Positions 31,436 to 42,014 are shown, counted from the first letter of the stretch. The stretch: DNA of 64,000 nucleotides from Notolepis coatsorum (GCA_963971535.1 OZ020589.1:82422860-82486859), one strand, 5' to 3'. Numbers and translations are program-made. Notes: generated by a model not told the origin, from the sequence alone.

Positions 31436-32232
31436 AGTGATCAAGTTTCAAGTTTGTACATTACAGTGAAATGCTTGGTTCTGTATGAGCCCCCTGAGAA
31501 TGTGCTTCATACAGTAAAAGAAAAAGTCCAAACACATATAGAATAGAATAGAATATACATGGATGGGTTAGTGTTACATTGAGTCCACATTGAGCACCCT
31601 AGATGGCCTGGGGATAGAAGCTCCTTTTGAGTCTCCCTGTACTGGCCATGAGACTCCGGTAGCGCTTGCCTGACCGCAGCAGTGCAAAGAGGCCATTGTT
31701 TGGGTGGCTAGAGTCTTTGACTATTCTCTTAGCATTGGAGAATAGGCCTGCCCTCTCATCGTTTGAAGAGATCAGGCCCACCATTGCTGTGTCATCAGCA
31801 AACTTAACGATTGTGTTGCTGTTGTGCTTTGCCACACAGTCATGCGTGTAAAGCGAGTAGAAGAGGGGGCTCAGAACACAGCCCTGGGGGGCACCTGTGT
31901 TGAGAGTGATGGATGAGGAGGTGCAGTTACCTGCTCTCACCACTTGGGGTCTTCCTGTCTGAGCTTGACGACAAGATTGGATGGGACTATGGTGTTGAAT
32001 GCTGAGTTGTAGTCAATAAATAGCATTCTCACATAGTTCCCCTGCCTCTTGTCCAGGTGTGATGCTGCCGTGTGCAGCACATGGGCTATGGTGTCCTCCA
32101 TGGACCTGTTGGGGTGGTATGCAAATTGCAGGGGGTCCAGGGTGTTGGGGAAGGAGGAACATATGTAGCCCTTCACTAGCTTCTCAAAGCATTTCATGGC
32201 TATGGAAGTGAGAGCTACTGTACAGGGCGATC
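31436..32232 (-). mobile_element. L2-clade LINE with internal deletions
   Basis: A minus-strand L2 whose reverse transcriptase is shortened: minus-strand frames 31937-32260 and 31599-31943 join RT blocks ([77 protein letters not shown]) directly to the C-terminal [20 protein letters not shown]. About 140-150 residues after the FADD region and about 25 residues before the PQG block are missing compared with 21138-22840. The tail near 31440 starts with AAGTTTCAAGTTTGTACATT. Confidence 0.8.
31599..31943 (-). pseudogene. L2 RT catalytic block fused to C-terminus
   Basis: [24 protein letters not shown] box, then at NDERAG the sequence jumps to [18 protein letters not shown] and RSFYPQAI. The fused frame remains open, but the thumb is absent. 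Confidence 0.75.
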
Positions 32233-32485
32233 TAGGCAAGTGGGCGTGGCAGAACCACAATTCTCCTCCCTACAGAGATTAGAAATGGTGACTCGTTGAT
32301 CTCGGAACAAAAAAGGTCTGTTTAGCCATCAACAAACCTTTTATCAAAGCTGGTCATCTATTTGAGAATAGCATGTAGGGCCACCTGGTGGACAAGATCA
32401 TGAACGAACTGTGGAGAATAATGCACTTTGTAAATGCTGGCCACCTATTAGAGATAGATTACACAGGGGACCCTTCTGGTGGTGG

Positions 32486-32716
32486 GGAGCCCTGTACATT
32501 CTGGTGGAGGGAGCCCTGTACATTCTGGTGGGGGGAGCCCTGTACATTCTGGTGGGGGGAGCCCTGTACATTCTGGTGGAGGGAGCCCTGTACATTCTGG
32601 TGGGGGGAGCCCTGTACATTCTGGTGGGGGAGCCCTGTACATTCTGGTGGGGCGAGCCCTGTACATTATGGTGTGGGGGAGTGCTGTACATTCTGGTGGG
32701 GGGGAGCGCTGTACAT
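32486..32716 (+). repeat. 24-bp minisatellite, about ten units
   Basis: Unit GGAGCCCTGTACATTCTGGTGGGG with small variants (TGGTGGAG, 23-base units, a GTGCTGTACATT unit near 32670). Because the unit is mostly a multiple of three, long low-complexity frames appear in several phases on both strands; none is a gene. Confidence 0.95.
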
Positions 32717-32833
32717 TCCATGTGCAGCACTTCAAGCCATTGATACCAGCAAATGGACAGGATGGATTGGATCCTTTTTTCCCTCAAACTGGTTGCACCA
32801 TTGGTTTCGGAACATATAACACATATATTGAAT

Positions 32834-33410
32834 AGGGATGTCCCGATCCGATCACGTGATCGGGATCTGGGCCGATCACGTGATTTTCAGAGGATCGGGA
32901 TCAGGAATAAAAAATAAATTAAATCGCGAGTAAAATAATTTATTTTATTTTATTTTATTCAACAAACATGACCATGTTCAGTTCTTAAACTCATACTGAG
33001 GCCTTAGTTTTGGTTTTAAATTACATATCATCATTCATTTATTTATTGTCACACAGAGCAGAAGAATTTGCCAAAACAAATGCATTTCCTTTGATTTACA
33101 CTGTCGCACGACAGTGACGTATGCCGAAAATAGCAGATCTCACAACGTGTTGCTCCCGCAAGTAAACACAGGCAGGTTATGTCCACCTGATGACTCGGAG
33201 CAGCTACACAAAATGTCAGAAGTTTGGAAGCATTTTAAAATTTAAACCAAAGCCAGTCCAATATAGCCAGTTGCAATGTTTGTAAGGCGGACGTTCAACG
33301 TTATGTGACTAGAGCGAGCAAAGGAATGGGGGACGTCTGGTCCTCTGACAAACAGCTGTTTTGAATGCCTCGTTTGAATGAAGAAAGTTCACCTGGATTC
33401 GCACATTCGC
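32834..33410 (+). mobile_element. Left end of a hAT transposon with BED-finger remnant
   Basis: Starts TAGGGATGTCCCGATCC, a form typical of fish hAT termini, followed by CCGATCACGTGATCGG palindromes. At 33213 the plus strand reads MSEVWKHFK and, after frame damage, CNVCKADVQRYVTRASKGMG: the aromatic W..F and C-x2-C of a BED zinc finger, the usual N-terminus of hAT transposases. Stops and a frameshift interrupt it, and no right terminus is seen before the L2 at 33.7 kb. Confidence 0.6.
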
Positions 33411-33720
33411 TTTGTGAGGATTATTATTGCAGTAATATCATGGTATAATCCAATTTAGACCGTGATACCAATGGAATTTTTTTTGGTCACTACCAGAATG
33501 GATGATGGAAATCCCATGATTATAAGTTTTTGGGAAATACCATGATACCATGATACGGATCTTGTATCTCCAATTGTGTTGATTTTCTTTTTTTATTTGA
33601 ATTGAAAGTTGATATTTCCATTTTATGACCCTAAGGACCACAAAACCCATTCAAAACCTCAAATGTATGAATTCATAAATACACAGGGGTCAATCTGAAA
33701 ACTTTTTTTGAAAAGTTGAC
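33411..33720. other. AT-rich spacer with short inverted motifs
   Basis: ATCATGGTATAATCC near 33438 and ACCATGATACCATGATAC near 33538 are partly complementary, perhaps a decayed MITE. Nothing coding. Confidence 0.35.
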
Positions 33721-33927
33721 CCTTTTGGCGGTGTAAGGTTTTCCTCCCCCGACAGCAATGGACTAGTCCCTGCAGACTAGAGCCCTAGCAAGATGGCGCT
33801 GCTAAGACTGGCTGCCTATCTGTGCGCTCCGTCGAGACTGTGCTTACTTTTGTTAATATTTATAGTTTTAAGAGTTTTGTTTGTACCAATGGTTGGTGCA
33901 TTTAATGTGTATGACCGTCAGTCAAAT

Positions 33928-34300
33928 CAAATCAAATTTATTTATAAGGCCCGACAACACACGTTAATGTCCCCATGGGCCGTACAGGTCTTCTTTAAAC
34001 AAGTCAAGAAGAAAACATAACAATAAGTCAAGAACAGAACAAGAACACCATAAGGTCCAACATTTTTTAGATGAATGCTAATAAATGAAAGAATGCAAGC
34101 ACTCCCAGACATACCCCACGCGAAGGTAAGGAAAAACTCACTAAAACCTAACAATAGGGAAAAAAGCTCCACAGGCAGTGTGGAGGAGAGAAACCTTAGA
34201 AGGGCCATTCAAGGGGGGATCTCCCTTCTTAGATGTTTGTGATAGTAGTGTTGCAGATGGACAGTTGGTAAGCATGCACTCATGTGTGTAGTGAAACACA
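33928..34300 (-). repeat. LINE 3'-UTR fragment inserted in the L2 5' region
   Basis: Begins at the tail TCAAATCAAATCAAATTTATTTATA (sense is the minus strand) and contains AGGGCCATTCAAGGGGGGATC, a common fish LINE 3' UTR word. No coding part. The right edge is uncertain; a 23-base word AGCAACTGAACATTTTGAAAG occurs twice just beyond (34315 and 34360). Confidence 0.55.
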
Positions 34301-34404
34301 GATGAGTGCATGCAATAGCAACTGAACATTTTGAAAGATTAAAGATAGAGCTAATAGCGATAGCAACTGAACATTTTGAAAGTCACTCAAGTGACTTTGG
34401 ATTA

Positions 34405-35728
34405 CGGGAAATTTACCAACTGGATTACTCTCTGGATCAGCTCGCTGAACAACAACAATGGCCTGCTGAGATCTTGAGGACATCAGGACCATACCTCGGC
34501 CCACGCAACAACAAAGGAACCAGGCGACGAGGAAGAAGAGCCGGTGTCCGAAACAGACTGCGGTCCAGGCGACACAGACGCCACTGCCCAGCATATTGCT
34601 AGCCAATGTACAATCAATAGACAATAAACTGGATGACATCAGAGCAAGGATTCAATTCCAAAGAGACGTTAGAGACTGTAACGTTCTCTGCTTCATCGAG
34701 ACGTGGTTGATGCCGGACGTCCCAGACCACGCCATTCAACCAGCCGATCACTTCTTCATCCACCGCAAGGATCGAACAGCAGAATCCGATAAACAGCAAG
34801 GAGGTGGGATAGCCTTCATGTTGAACAACAATTGGAGCGATCCAGGCAACGTGAAGGAGCTTTCGAACCACTGCTCCCCCAACCTGGAGTATATATCCAT
34901 CAAGTGTCAGCCTTTCTTTCTCCCGAGAGAGTTAACGTCGATCATCTTGGTTGGAGTGTACATCCCACCACAAGCAAACACAGGCGACGCGCTGTCCAAA
35001 CTCCACGACGAGGTAAATAAACTCCAAGCAGCTGACGCTGAAGCTGCTATTGTGGTTGTGGGTGATTTCAATAGCGCCAACCTGAGAAGAGTATTGCCGG
35101 AGTTCTACCAGCATGTGACTTGTAACACCAGAGGCGGTAACATTTTAGACCATTGTTACTCGCAATTTAAATGTGGTTACAAATCTCATTCTGCCAGTGG
35201 TTTCGGCAAATCTGATCATAACGATATCTTCCTTCTTCCAAAATATAAACAAAGTCTCAAGCGTGCCCCGGTAGTCTCGCGAGAGGTGCAGAAATGGTCT
35301 GTGGGATCAGAGGAAACGCTACAGGCTGCACTTGAATGTACAGACTGGGGTGTGTTCCGAGATAACACAGATAGCATTAATGACTACACGGAGACAGTGC
35401 TGGACTTTGTTTGTACTTTGGTGGAAGAAACAAAACCCACTACCAGAATTAGAGTTTACCCAAACCAAAAGCCCTGGGTAGACAAATCCGTCCGTGAGGC
35501 TCTGAAAGCGCACACCTCATCCTACAACGCCGGGCTTGTGGCAGGCAACATGAATGACCACAAGGTGGCGATATGCAACGTGAGGAGGGCAGTGAAAGAA
35601 GCAAAGAGGCGCTACAGGGATAAAATTGAACTCCAATATGAACAGGCTGACTCTAGAGCTATGTGGCAGGGCCTCAGAACGATGACAGATTACAAAGGCA
35701 CCTCCCTCAAGCTGAACAGTGACATCTC
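34405..35728 (+). pseudogene. L2 AP-type endonuclease and linker
   Basis: A frame at 34306-34602 carries the basic N-terminal segment (PRNNKGTRRRGRRAGVRNRL). The frame 34596-35741 is an almost complete endonuclease: LANVQSIDNKLDDIRARIQF, VLCFIETWLMPDVPDHAIQP (catalytic Glu in ETWL), DRTAESDKQQGGGIAFMLNN, GVYIPPQAN, VVVGDFNSANLRRVLPEFYQ (GDFN) and SDHNDIFLLPKYKQ (terminal Asp-His). The NQKPWVDKSV linker follows. A frameshift at about 34600 and the L1 insertion at 35728 disrupt what is otherwise a well-preserved protein. Confidence 0.85.
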
Positions 35729-36263
35729 TTTTTTTTTTTAAACAATATGTTTATTGGTATTTTCTTTTTTTTTCAGTTTTACAGCATCAGTTCAACAGTT
35801 CAACAACCATACAAAAGGAAATGCTGCCAACTCCCCCCCCCCCCCGAGTTACAGAAAAATAGATGCAAATGAACCCCCCCCCCCCCTGAAAGAAAAAAAT
35901 CAAGTATATAAAAAAAAAATCGGCCAGACCCCCCCTCCCCTCCCCCAGACTAGGACCTCGACAAATTCATTTTTTTCTTTTTTTACACATTTTGAGAGTT
36001 TTGTAAACCCAGTTACACCCGTCTAACAGGTGCCCATACCTCTACACCAAACAAATAAATATCTACCATTACATCTTTTCTCTTCAAAGAGCAACTAATA
36101 ACATTTACAGTATCATTCATTGCAATATATACCCTTCAGAAAGACAAAGGGGAGCTTCAATAATAGCCTACATCGTCAACCTACTATGATATCTGTTCTA
36201 AGTATTGCCTAAACCCAGCCCAGCATTTATCAAAGAGACGTGGTTTTTTCTTAAGATTGAACA

Positions 36264-37482
36264 TTATTTTCTCTGATGCCATGTACGAAGCGATTTCACT
36301 AAGCCATATAGACATGGGGGGGATTCAGCACTTTTCCACAGCATGGCAATACACTTGTTCCCTGCAATCATGGCCAATTTAATGATCCGCACCTTGCCTC
36401 TCTTATCTGGAGAAATGTCAGACATGTCTCCTAATAATGCTAATTTAGGCGTACATGGGATCTCAAACCCTGTGACCTCTTCGAGAATCTCCCAAATTGA
36501 GCCCCAGTAAGGTCTCAGTTTGTTACATTCCCAGAACATGTGGAGCAGGCTACCTGTTTCCGTTGAGCACCTAGGGCAAAGGTCAGAGATAGCCTCATTC
36601 ATCCTGTGAAGTCTTTCCGGCGTAAAATAGGTTTTATGGAGAATGTTAAATTGCATACGTTTATGTCGAGTGTTATATGAAAAAGATAGTGCAGACTCAC
36701 ATAGTGATTCCCATTCATCTTCATCAAAGGTACAGTCCAGGTCCCGCTCCCATTTGTTCTTGGCATTTATGGGTATAATTTCTGTACTGGTCAGAATTCT
36801 ATCATATGTTATTGATAGGATGCCTCTAGTGTGAATAACTCCTTTTAGAATATCATCTATGAGGAGGTGTTTTGGAAGAGTGGAGTTTCCTCCCTGACCT
36901 GTACCTATGAAGTGTCTGACGTAACTGTTCAAAGGGCATAAGTATGTTATTATCATATAGGTCCCCAAAAGTTTTAATTCCCTGAGTGTACCACTTCTTG
37001 GTGATGCCATCTCTAAGTGATTCTGGCAAAGCTGGATTGTTGTGGAAGGGAGTCTTCCTGTGAAATGCAATAAAGCTACCAAGATGTGTCTGAATCTCAA
37101 ACCATGTTCTTGCTGTGTGTTTAATAAATGGGTTATCTGAACTATTCTTCAGGGTGTGGTACTTCCTGATAAAAGGAATTCCGGCCAGCGGTACGTCCAT
37201 CGTATGGCATTGTTCTATTTGTCTCCAGGCAGGGGAATTAATCGACTCATTCTGCCAATTCCACAGAGCCCTTGTCTGTGCAGCCCAGTAATAGCGTTGG
37301 AAGTCCGGGAGTTTCAGTCCACCACACTGGGGGGAATTATATAGGGTTTTAATTTTAATTCTAGGGACCTTCCTTCTCCATATGAATGCAGATATTATCC
37401 TTTGTACTTTCTTGAAGAAGTTCTTATGTATAGATATAGGGAGGGTTTGAAAACGATTAGCGAGAGAGGCAGCTGCATCCAT
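36264..37482 (-). pseudogene. L1 ORF2 C-terminal region
   Basis: Two overlapping frames (36853-37482 and 36264-37100) give ANRFQTLPISIHKNFFKKVQ, RIISAFIWRRKVPRIKIKTL, GGLKLPDFQRYYWAAQTRAL and, after a shift near 36900, the Cys-rich end CPRCSTETGSLLHMFWECNK. C-x2-C…H…C at the end is characteristic of L1/Tx1-type ORF2. About 500 bp of 3' UTR follow to the poly(A). Confidence 0.8.
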
Positions 37483-38336
37483 CTATCTAGGTCCTTCTCC
37501 ATCTTTTTAAGTAGTGGGTCATGATTTAGTAAGAAAATTGTATCTATTTGGTTCGGGATTTTTAGACCCAAATATGTTACAAATTGTGAGTTCCACTGGA
37601 AGGGGAAATTGGACCTTGGCATTTTTTCGGCTAGTGAGTTAAGTGGCATGGCCACGCTTTTTTGTGCATTAATCTTGTAGCCTGAGATTACATTATACTT
37701 TGACAGTGTTTCCATAAGGGCAGGCATGGATGAGTCAAGATTGGTTAGAAACAGGACTATGTCGTCCGCGTATAAAGAGATGACATGGCTCTCAGGACCC
37801 ACCTTGATCCCACTAATAGCTTTATGTGACCTTATTGCTATAGCCAGGGGTTCGATTACCAGCGCAAAAAGTGTCGGGGAAAGAGGGCAACCCTGCCTAG
37901 TACCGCGCCTTAGAGGGAAAGAAGGTGAAATCTCGGAGTTGGTCTGTATCCTGGCTGTAGGGTTAAGGTACAGCATATGGATCATTCTTAGCATATTTGG
38001 TCCAAAGTTCATTTTTTGTAGAACAGCGAAGAGAAAGTGCCACTCTACTCGGTCAAATGCCTTCTCCGCGTCCAACGAGATCGCTATGACTGGGTCTTCT
38101 ATGGATTTGGCACAATGCGTCAAGTTAATAAATCTTCTCACGTTGTCTATTAATGAGCGATTTTGTATGAAACCGGTCTGGTCCGTATTAATAAGTGAGG
38201 AGGTTACGCTCTCAAGTCGAGTGGCTATGATTTTAGTAAAATTTTTATATTCGTTGGAAAGGATCGAAATTGGTCTGTACGACCCGCATAAGGTAGGGTC
38301 CTTCACTGGTTTTGGCAGGACTATAATAACATTCAC
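37395..38336 (-). pseudogene. L1 ORF2 reverse transcriptase
   Basis: 313 codons: IIVLPKPVKDPTLCGSYRPI, SILSNEYKNFTKIIATRLES, DQTGFIQNRSLIDNVRRFIN, the catalytic-Asp block AISLDAEKAFDRVEWHFLFA, PLRRGTRQGCPLSPTLFALV and the catalytic box SLYADDIVLFLTNLDSSMPA. The first codons lie at the junction with the nested L2 end. Upstream L1 residues (FYKAFISKLIDPLLEMFNYS) are on the other side of that insertion near 38980-39030. A frameshift near 37470 leads into the next frame. Confidence 0.85.
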
Positions 38337-38974
38337 ATTTACATTTACATTTAGTCATTTAGCTGACGCTTTTATCCAAAGCGACTTACAAGTTCTGTAC
38401 GACAAGCCATCAGGAAGGGCACAACTCTATCAGCTGAGTAACAATGTTCATCAAAGTGTTGAGTGCTACAGTGTAGGTTAGTTTATTAGGACAAGTGCAT
38501 GACAGTATGGTTAGTTAGGGTTAGATAATTTTTTTTTCTTTTCTTTTTTAATTCAGATAATGGTTGAAGAAGTGCGTCTTTAGTCGACGGCGAAAGATTG
38601 GACGTGTTTCGGCTGTCCTAACTGGGGTGGGTAGTTCATTCCACCATTGTGGGGCAAGGATTGAGAATAGGCGACTTCTCTTTGATAACCCTCCCGGAGC
38701 TTGGATAGGAGTAGGTCTGAGGCGGCCAGAAGATGCAGAGCGTAGGGGTCTTGAGGGTGTGTAGTTAGAGACCATTGACCGGAGGTAGGCGGGAGCAGTT
38801 CCCTTTGCCGCACGGTATGCTAGGTCGAGGGCCTTGAAGCGGATTCGTGCAGCAATGGGGAGCCAGTGCAGGTCCCTAAGAAGTGGGGTGACATGGGCCG
38901 ACTTCGGTAGGTTTGAGATCAGGCGGGCCGCTGCGTTGCTCAAGGGTATCAGGTAGTTGGTCATTCTCAATGGA
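38327..38974 (-). mobile_element. L2-type LINE 3' end nested in the L1
   Basis: Minus-strand insert starting with the repeat ACATTTACATTTACATTTAG (tail) and the widespread fish 3' UTR word AGCTGACGCTTTTATCCAAA, ending with coding sequence. It splits the L1 between NDQLPD and NVIIVLPKP; a few L1 codons are lost at the site. A sister copy of the 3' UTR is at 45570-45690. Confidence 0.8.
38548..38952 (-). pseudogene. LINE reverse transcriptase C-terminal domain
   Basis: Carries SNAAARLISNLPKSAHVTPL, LRDLHWLPIAARIRFKALDL, AYRAAKGTAPAYLRSMVSNY and FSILAPQWWNELPTPVRTAE, the terminal domain of L2-like RTs (NAAARL…LHWLPI…WNELP). The open frame formally begins at 38970 in L1 sequence. No catalytic part is present. 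Confidence 0.8.
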
Positions 38975-39085
38975 GTAGTTGAACATTTCTAGGAGAGGGT
39001 CTATCAATTTGCTAATAAATGCCTTGTAGAACATTGTAGGTAGTCGAGGCTATCACCGAAGCTAGCTTGCACTCCCTCCATTTCC

Positions 39086-39358
39086 TTAACACGTTGCCTG
39101 GTTGTCACTGATAAGTCTTTCCACCGAGATGCTTAGAGAGTTCATCTTAAGTTCCATCATGGCTTGAATTCTGTCGAATACTTTCTCCAGTTCCCCAGTA
39201 AACCATATCGGCGGTGTTTCATCGTTAGCTTCGACGTTAGCTGCATTAGCTTCCCCGTTAGCCGGTGCGTTAGCTCCTTGTGGTCTCACGCTAGCACTAT
39301 TGCTAACGCCGGGCGATGTCACCGTCTTCCTGCTCGGTTCGGTCCTTTTGGGTGGCAT
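39086..39358 (-). pseudogene. L1 ORF1 N-terminus
   Basis: Starts MPPKRTEPSRKTVTSPGVSN, Ala/Asn-rich, followed by WFTGELEKVFDRIQAMMELK and MNSLSISVERLISDNQ, the beginning of the ORF1p coiled coil. The frame ends near a deletion junction; the RNA-recognition and C-terminal domains are absent. The initiation codon lies about 135 bases from the element's 5' end, consistent with an L1 5' UTR. Confidence 0.7.
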
Positions 39359-39495
39359 TTCTTTGTTGGTTATGTGCTTAATAAGCGTGGGTTGACATAA
39401 ACTGAAGTTAGGCGGAGTATGTTCGATACATCAGGTTTTTCAGGATTTTTGTGTAGGAGCCCGTTCCACTATGTCCTTCCTCTACGCCGCCATCT

Positions 39496-41020
39496 TGAAC
39501 AGTGACATCTCCTTAGCAAATGATCTCAATACCTTCTATGCGAGGTTTGAGGCTGGGAATAACAGCACCAGCCTACAATCCACTGCAATGGAGGGGGGGG
39601 GGACACTGCTGATGGAGACTCAGTGTTCAGGGTAACAGAACATGAGGTGAGGAGGACCTTTAAGAAAGTGAATATCAGGAAGGCAGCAGGACCGGACGGT
39701 ATCCCCGGCCGCGTCCTAAAAGTCTGTGCAGACCAACTGGCCCCGGTATTCACTGACATATTTAACCTGTCCTTGGAACAGGCTGTCATCCCCACCTGTC
39801 TGAAGAAGTCCACTATTATCCCTGTACCCAAAAAATCCAAGCCTGCTTGCCTCAACGACTACCGCCCTGTAGCTCTCACCTCCATAGCCATGAAATGCTT
39901 TGAGAAGCTAGTAAAGGGCTACATCTGCTCCTCCCTCCCCATCAACCTGGACCCCCTGCAATTTGCATACCGCCCCAACAGGTCCACGGAGGACGCCATA
40001 GCCCATGTGCTGCACACAGCAGCATCACACCTGGACAAGAGGCAGGGGAACTATGTGAGAATGCTGTTCATCGACTACAGCTCAGCATTCAATACCATAG
40101 TCCCCTCCAAACTCATAGCCAAGCTCAGGGACCTGGGCTTGAACTATGACCTCTGCCAGTGGCTCTTGGACTTCCTGACGGGCAGACCCCAGGTGGTGAG
40201 AGCAGGCAACTGCACCTCCTCATCCATCACTCTCAACATAGGGGCCCCCTAGGGCTGTGTTCTGAGTCCCCTCCTCTACTCCCTGTACACACATGACTGT
40301 GTAGCACAGCGGAACAACAACACAATCATCAAATTTGCTGACGACACAGTAGTGGTGTGCCTGATCTCTGCAAACGACGAGAGGGCCTACCTGGAGGAGG
40401 TCAAGGTTCTAGCGGGATGGTGTCAAGAGAACAGCCTCTCCCTGAACGTCAGCAAAACAAAGGAGATGATTGTGGACTTTAGGAGGTCGGGGGTCAGGGA
40501 CTACAGCCCCCTCAGCATCGACGGGGCACCGGTTGAGAGAGTGAACAGTTTTAAGTACCTCGGAGTCCACATATCCGAGGACTTGACATGGACCTCACAC
40601 ATTGACAGTGTTGTGAAGAAGGCACGGCAACGCCTCTACTTCCTCAGACGCCTAAGGAAGTTCCAAGTCAGTCAGAAGATCCTTAATAACTTCTACTCAT
40701 GCACAATAGAGAGCATCCTGACTGGCAATATCACCTCCTGGTTTGGGAATAGCACCGCACAAGACCGTAGCAGACTACAGAGAGTGGCCCGCTCAGCCGA
40801 ACGCACAATTGGAGGGGGGATTCCCACTCTCCAGGGCATTTAGAACAAGCGGTGCATGGGCAAGGCTAAGAGAATTATCAAAGACTCGAGCCACCCAAAC
40901 AACTGCCTCTTTGAACTGCTGCGGTCAGGCAAGCGATACCGGAGTCTCATGGCAAGCACAGAGAGACTCAGAAGAAGCTTCTATCCCCAGGCCATCAGGA
41001 TGCTCAACGAACAATAACAC
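39496..41020 (+). mobile_element. L2-clade LINE, segment 2: reverse transcriptase
   Basis: Continuation after the L1. The first 16 bases are the target duplication. The coding part is very similar to the L2 at 21138-22341 and ends at the same C-terminal position (…QAIRMLNEQ, stop at 41015-41017). Right after the stop the 3' UTR is interrupted by the inverted-repeat cassette and resumes at 48312. Confidence 0.85.
39511..41017 (+). pseudogene. L2 reverse transcriptase with two nonsense codons
   Basis: Frames 39623-40252, 40352-40843 and a terminal piece to 41017. Visible blocks: [83 protein letters not shown] then TAG where GAPQGCV is expected (a C-to-T change at 40250), [20 protein letters not shown], and TIGGGIPTLQGI then TAG at 40841. 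A poly-G run at about 39592-39601 probably shifts the frame upstream. Only a few point lesions separate it from an open RT. Confidence 0.85.
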
Positions 41021-41242
41021 TATGTACAGATGAAGCTTTTAGTATTCCTGGGCGCTTTGCCGCGACGTGCGCACGGTTATATCACGTCGTTGAAATGAAT
41101 TAGGAACCCAGGCTGCTGTTCTATTTTATGCCGCCAGGAGGCGCAAAGTCATTAGACGGACGCTACAACGTCCTACACAGTATACTGTATAACGATCTGT
41201 ATGTTTTGTTGTCTAAAATAAATACCATACCATATGTCTAAA
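41021..41242. other. Left flank of the inverted-repeat cassette
   Basis: Sequence foreign to the L2 begins after GAACAATAACACTATGTA. GC-rich, CpG-containing start (GGCGCTTTGCCGCGACGTGCG). The extreme ends CAGATGAAGC (41029) and GTATCTG (about 48305) are weakly inverted and flanked by TA, but the boundary is not certain. Confidence 0.4.
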
Positions 41243-41370
41243 GCAATGTTGCTGAATAAAATAATTAACCAGTTAAAACCTGTCGAATGGAGCAGTCAAT
41301 GTGTATATTTTGTGTAGATAGCTAGTGGAGGTGCCAGGTGGGCTCTCTTTATAATGGATATATTTTGTCT

Positions 41371-41442
41371 AGTACCGTGGTCTAGTGGTTTATGCCCATT
41401 CCTTTCAAGCCGACGCCCGGGGTTTGAATCCCATCGTGTCTA
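41371..41442 (+). pseudogene. tRNA-Glu(TTC)-like sequence
   Basis: Box A TGGTCTAGTGG (41378-41388) is a perfect match to the Pol III consensus; box B GGTTTGAATCC (41421-41431) has one change (C to T). The anticodon-loop position reads CTTTCAA (anticodon TTC). The acceptor and anticodon stems pair poorly, so it is a decayed tRNA or a tRNA-derived SINE head, not a functional gene. Confidence 0.5.
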
Positions 41443-41449
41443 ATATATA

Positions 41450-41625
41450 TATTTTTTTATTATTTATAAAATGAAATTGCTCGCAACGATGTGCATAATA
41501 CAATAGTAATAATATATAATAAGAATCCAACCAATAGAGCGACATTGTGCAATAAACAAGTAAACAAAGTAGGGCATATCGGTATTTGTACATGAGTTAT
41601 TCTGAGTCAACTTCTTGTCTGTTGT
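41450..41625 (-). repeat. L2-like LINE 3'-UTR fragment in left arm
   Basis: Related to 760-920: GCTCGCAACGATGTGCATAA, AATCCAACCAATAGAGC and ACATTGTGCAATAAACA. Sense is the minus strand. Confidence 0.6.
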
Positions 41626-41861
41626 TGCTATGCAACTTCACTTGACTTGAAAAGACTTGATACCTCCCCCCATGCCCAACGATTAAAAATTAACGTTATT
41701 AAATGTATATATATTAATTCATTTTGCGCGAATCCACACTTCATTTCCCAGACCCACTTTGTTTTGAAACAACCAATCACGTTGCGCGATAGCACGAGCG
41801 ATCCACAGTCAGTAAGTAATGTTACAGCTGAGTTCACTCATTCAGAACGGCGAAATGTAAA

Positions 41862-42014
41862 ATGCTACCCAGGATTGTTGCGTTTCGTTATAAAAACTAT
41901 GCAGTGATAAACAAAAAACGAATCGCAGTATGCAAAACGTGCGGTTCGAGGATCACAGATGAAGATGCAACGTCCAACTTCGTTCGACACTTGAACTAAG
42001 CTGCACAAAGATCG
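41862..42014 (+). pseudogene. hAT-type BED zinc-finger exon, left copy
   Basis: From ATG: MLPRIVAFRYKNYAVINKKR then IAVCKTCGSRITDEDATSNF and VRHLN. C-x2-C followed by TSN..RHL is the BED finger of hAT transposases and derived genes. The in-frame TAA after HLN and a +1 shift that would restore KLHKDR show a single-base lesion near 41997. A good splice donor, CGGTAAGTG, follows at 42015. An identical copy is on the opposite strand at 46945-47097. Confidence 0.65.

Larger units (their letters stand above)
33725..35728 (+). mobile_element. L2-clade LINE (Maui-like), segment 1: 5' end to linker
   Basis: The 5' portion of a plus-strand L2. It starts around CAAGATGGCGCTGCTAAGAC (33788) with the N-terminal motif FNVYDRQ, is interrupted at 33928-34300 by another LINE's 3' end, then carries the endonuclease and linker to KLNSDIS. 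It is broken at 35728 by an L1 with a 16-bp target duplication and continues at 39496, then again at 48312. Together the three segments look like one full-length element. Confidence 0.8.
35729..39495 (-). mobile_element. L1-clade LINE inserted in the L2, with 16-bp target duplication
   Basis: The minus-strand element is delimited by TGAACAGTGACATCTC at 35713-35728 and exactly again at 39496-39511. Its 3' end is a poly(A) (poly-T at 35727-35740) and its 5' end is AAGATGGCGGCGTAGAGG, the usual start of fish L1s. ORF1 N-terminus (39086-39358) is joined near 39050 to the region just before the RT, so ORF1 C-terminus and the endonuclease were deleted. An L2-type 3' end (38327-38974) is nested inside. 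Confidence 0.9.

Noticed and set aside
32486..32716. CRISPR-like array
   Set aside because: Units are contiguous with no spacers, and the genome is eukaryotic.
32388..32835. Up to 143-codon frames on both strands
   Set aside because: Explained by a 24-bp minisatellite whose unit keeps the frame; no non-repetitive domain.
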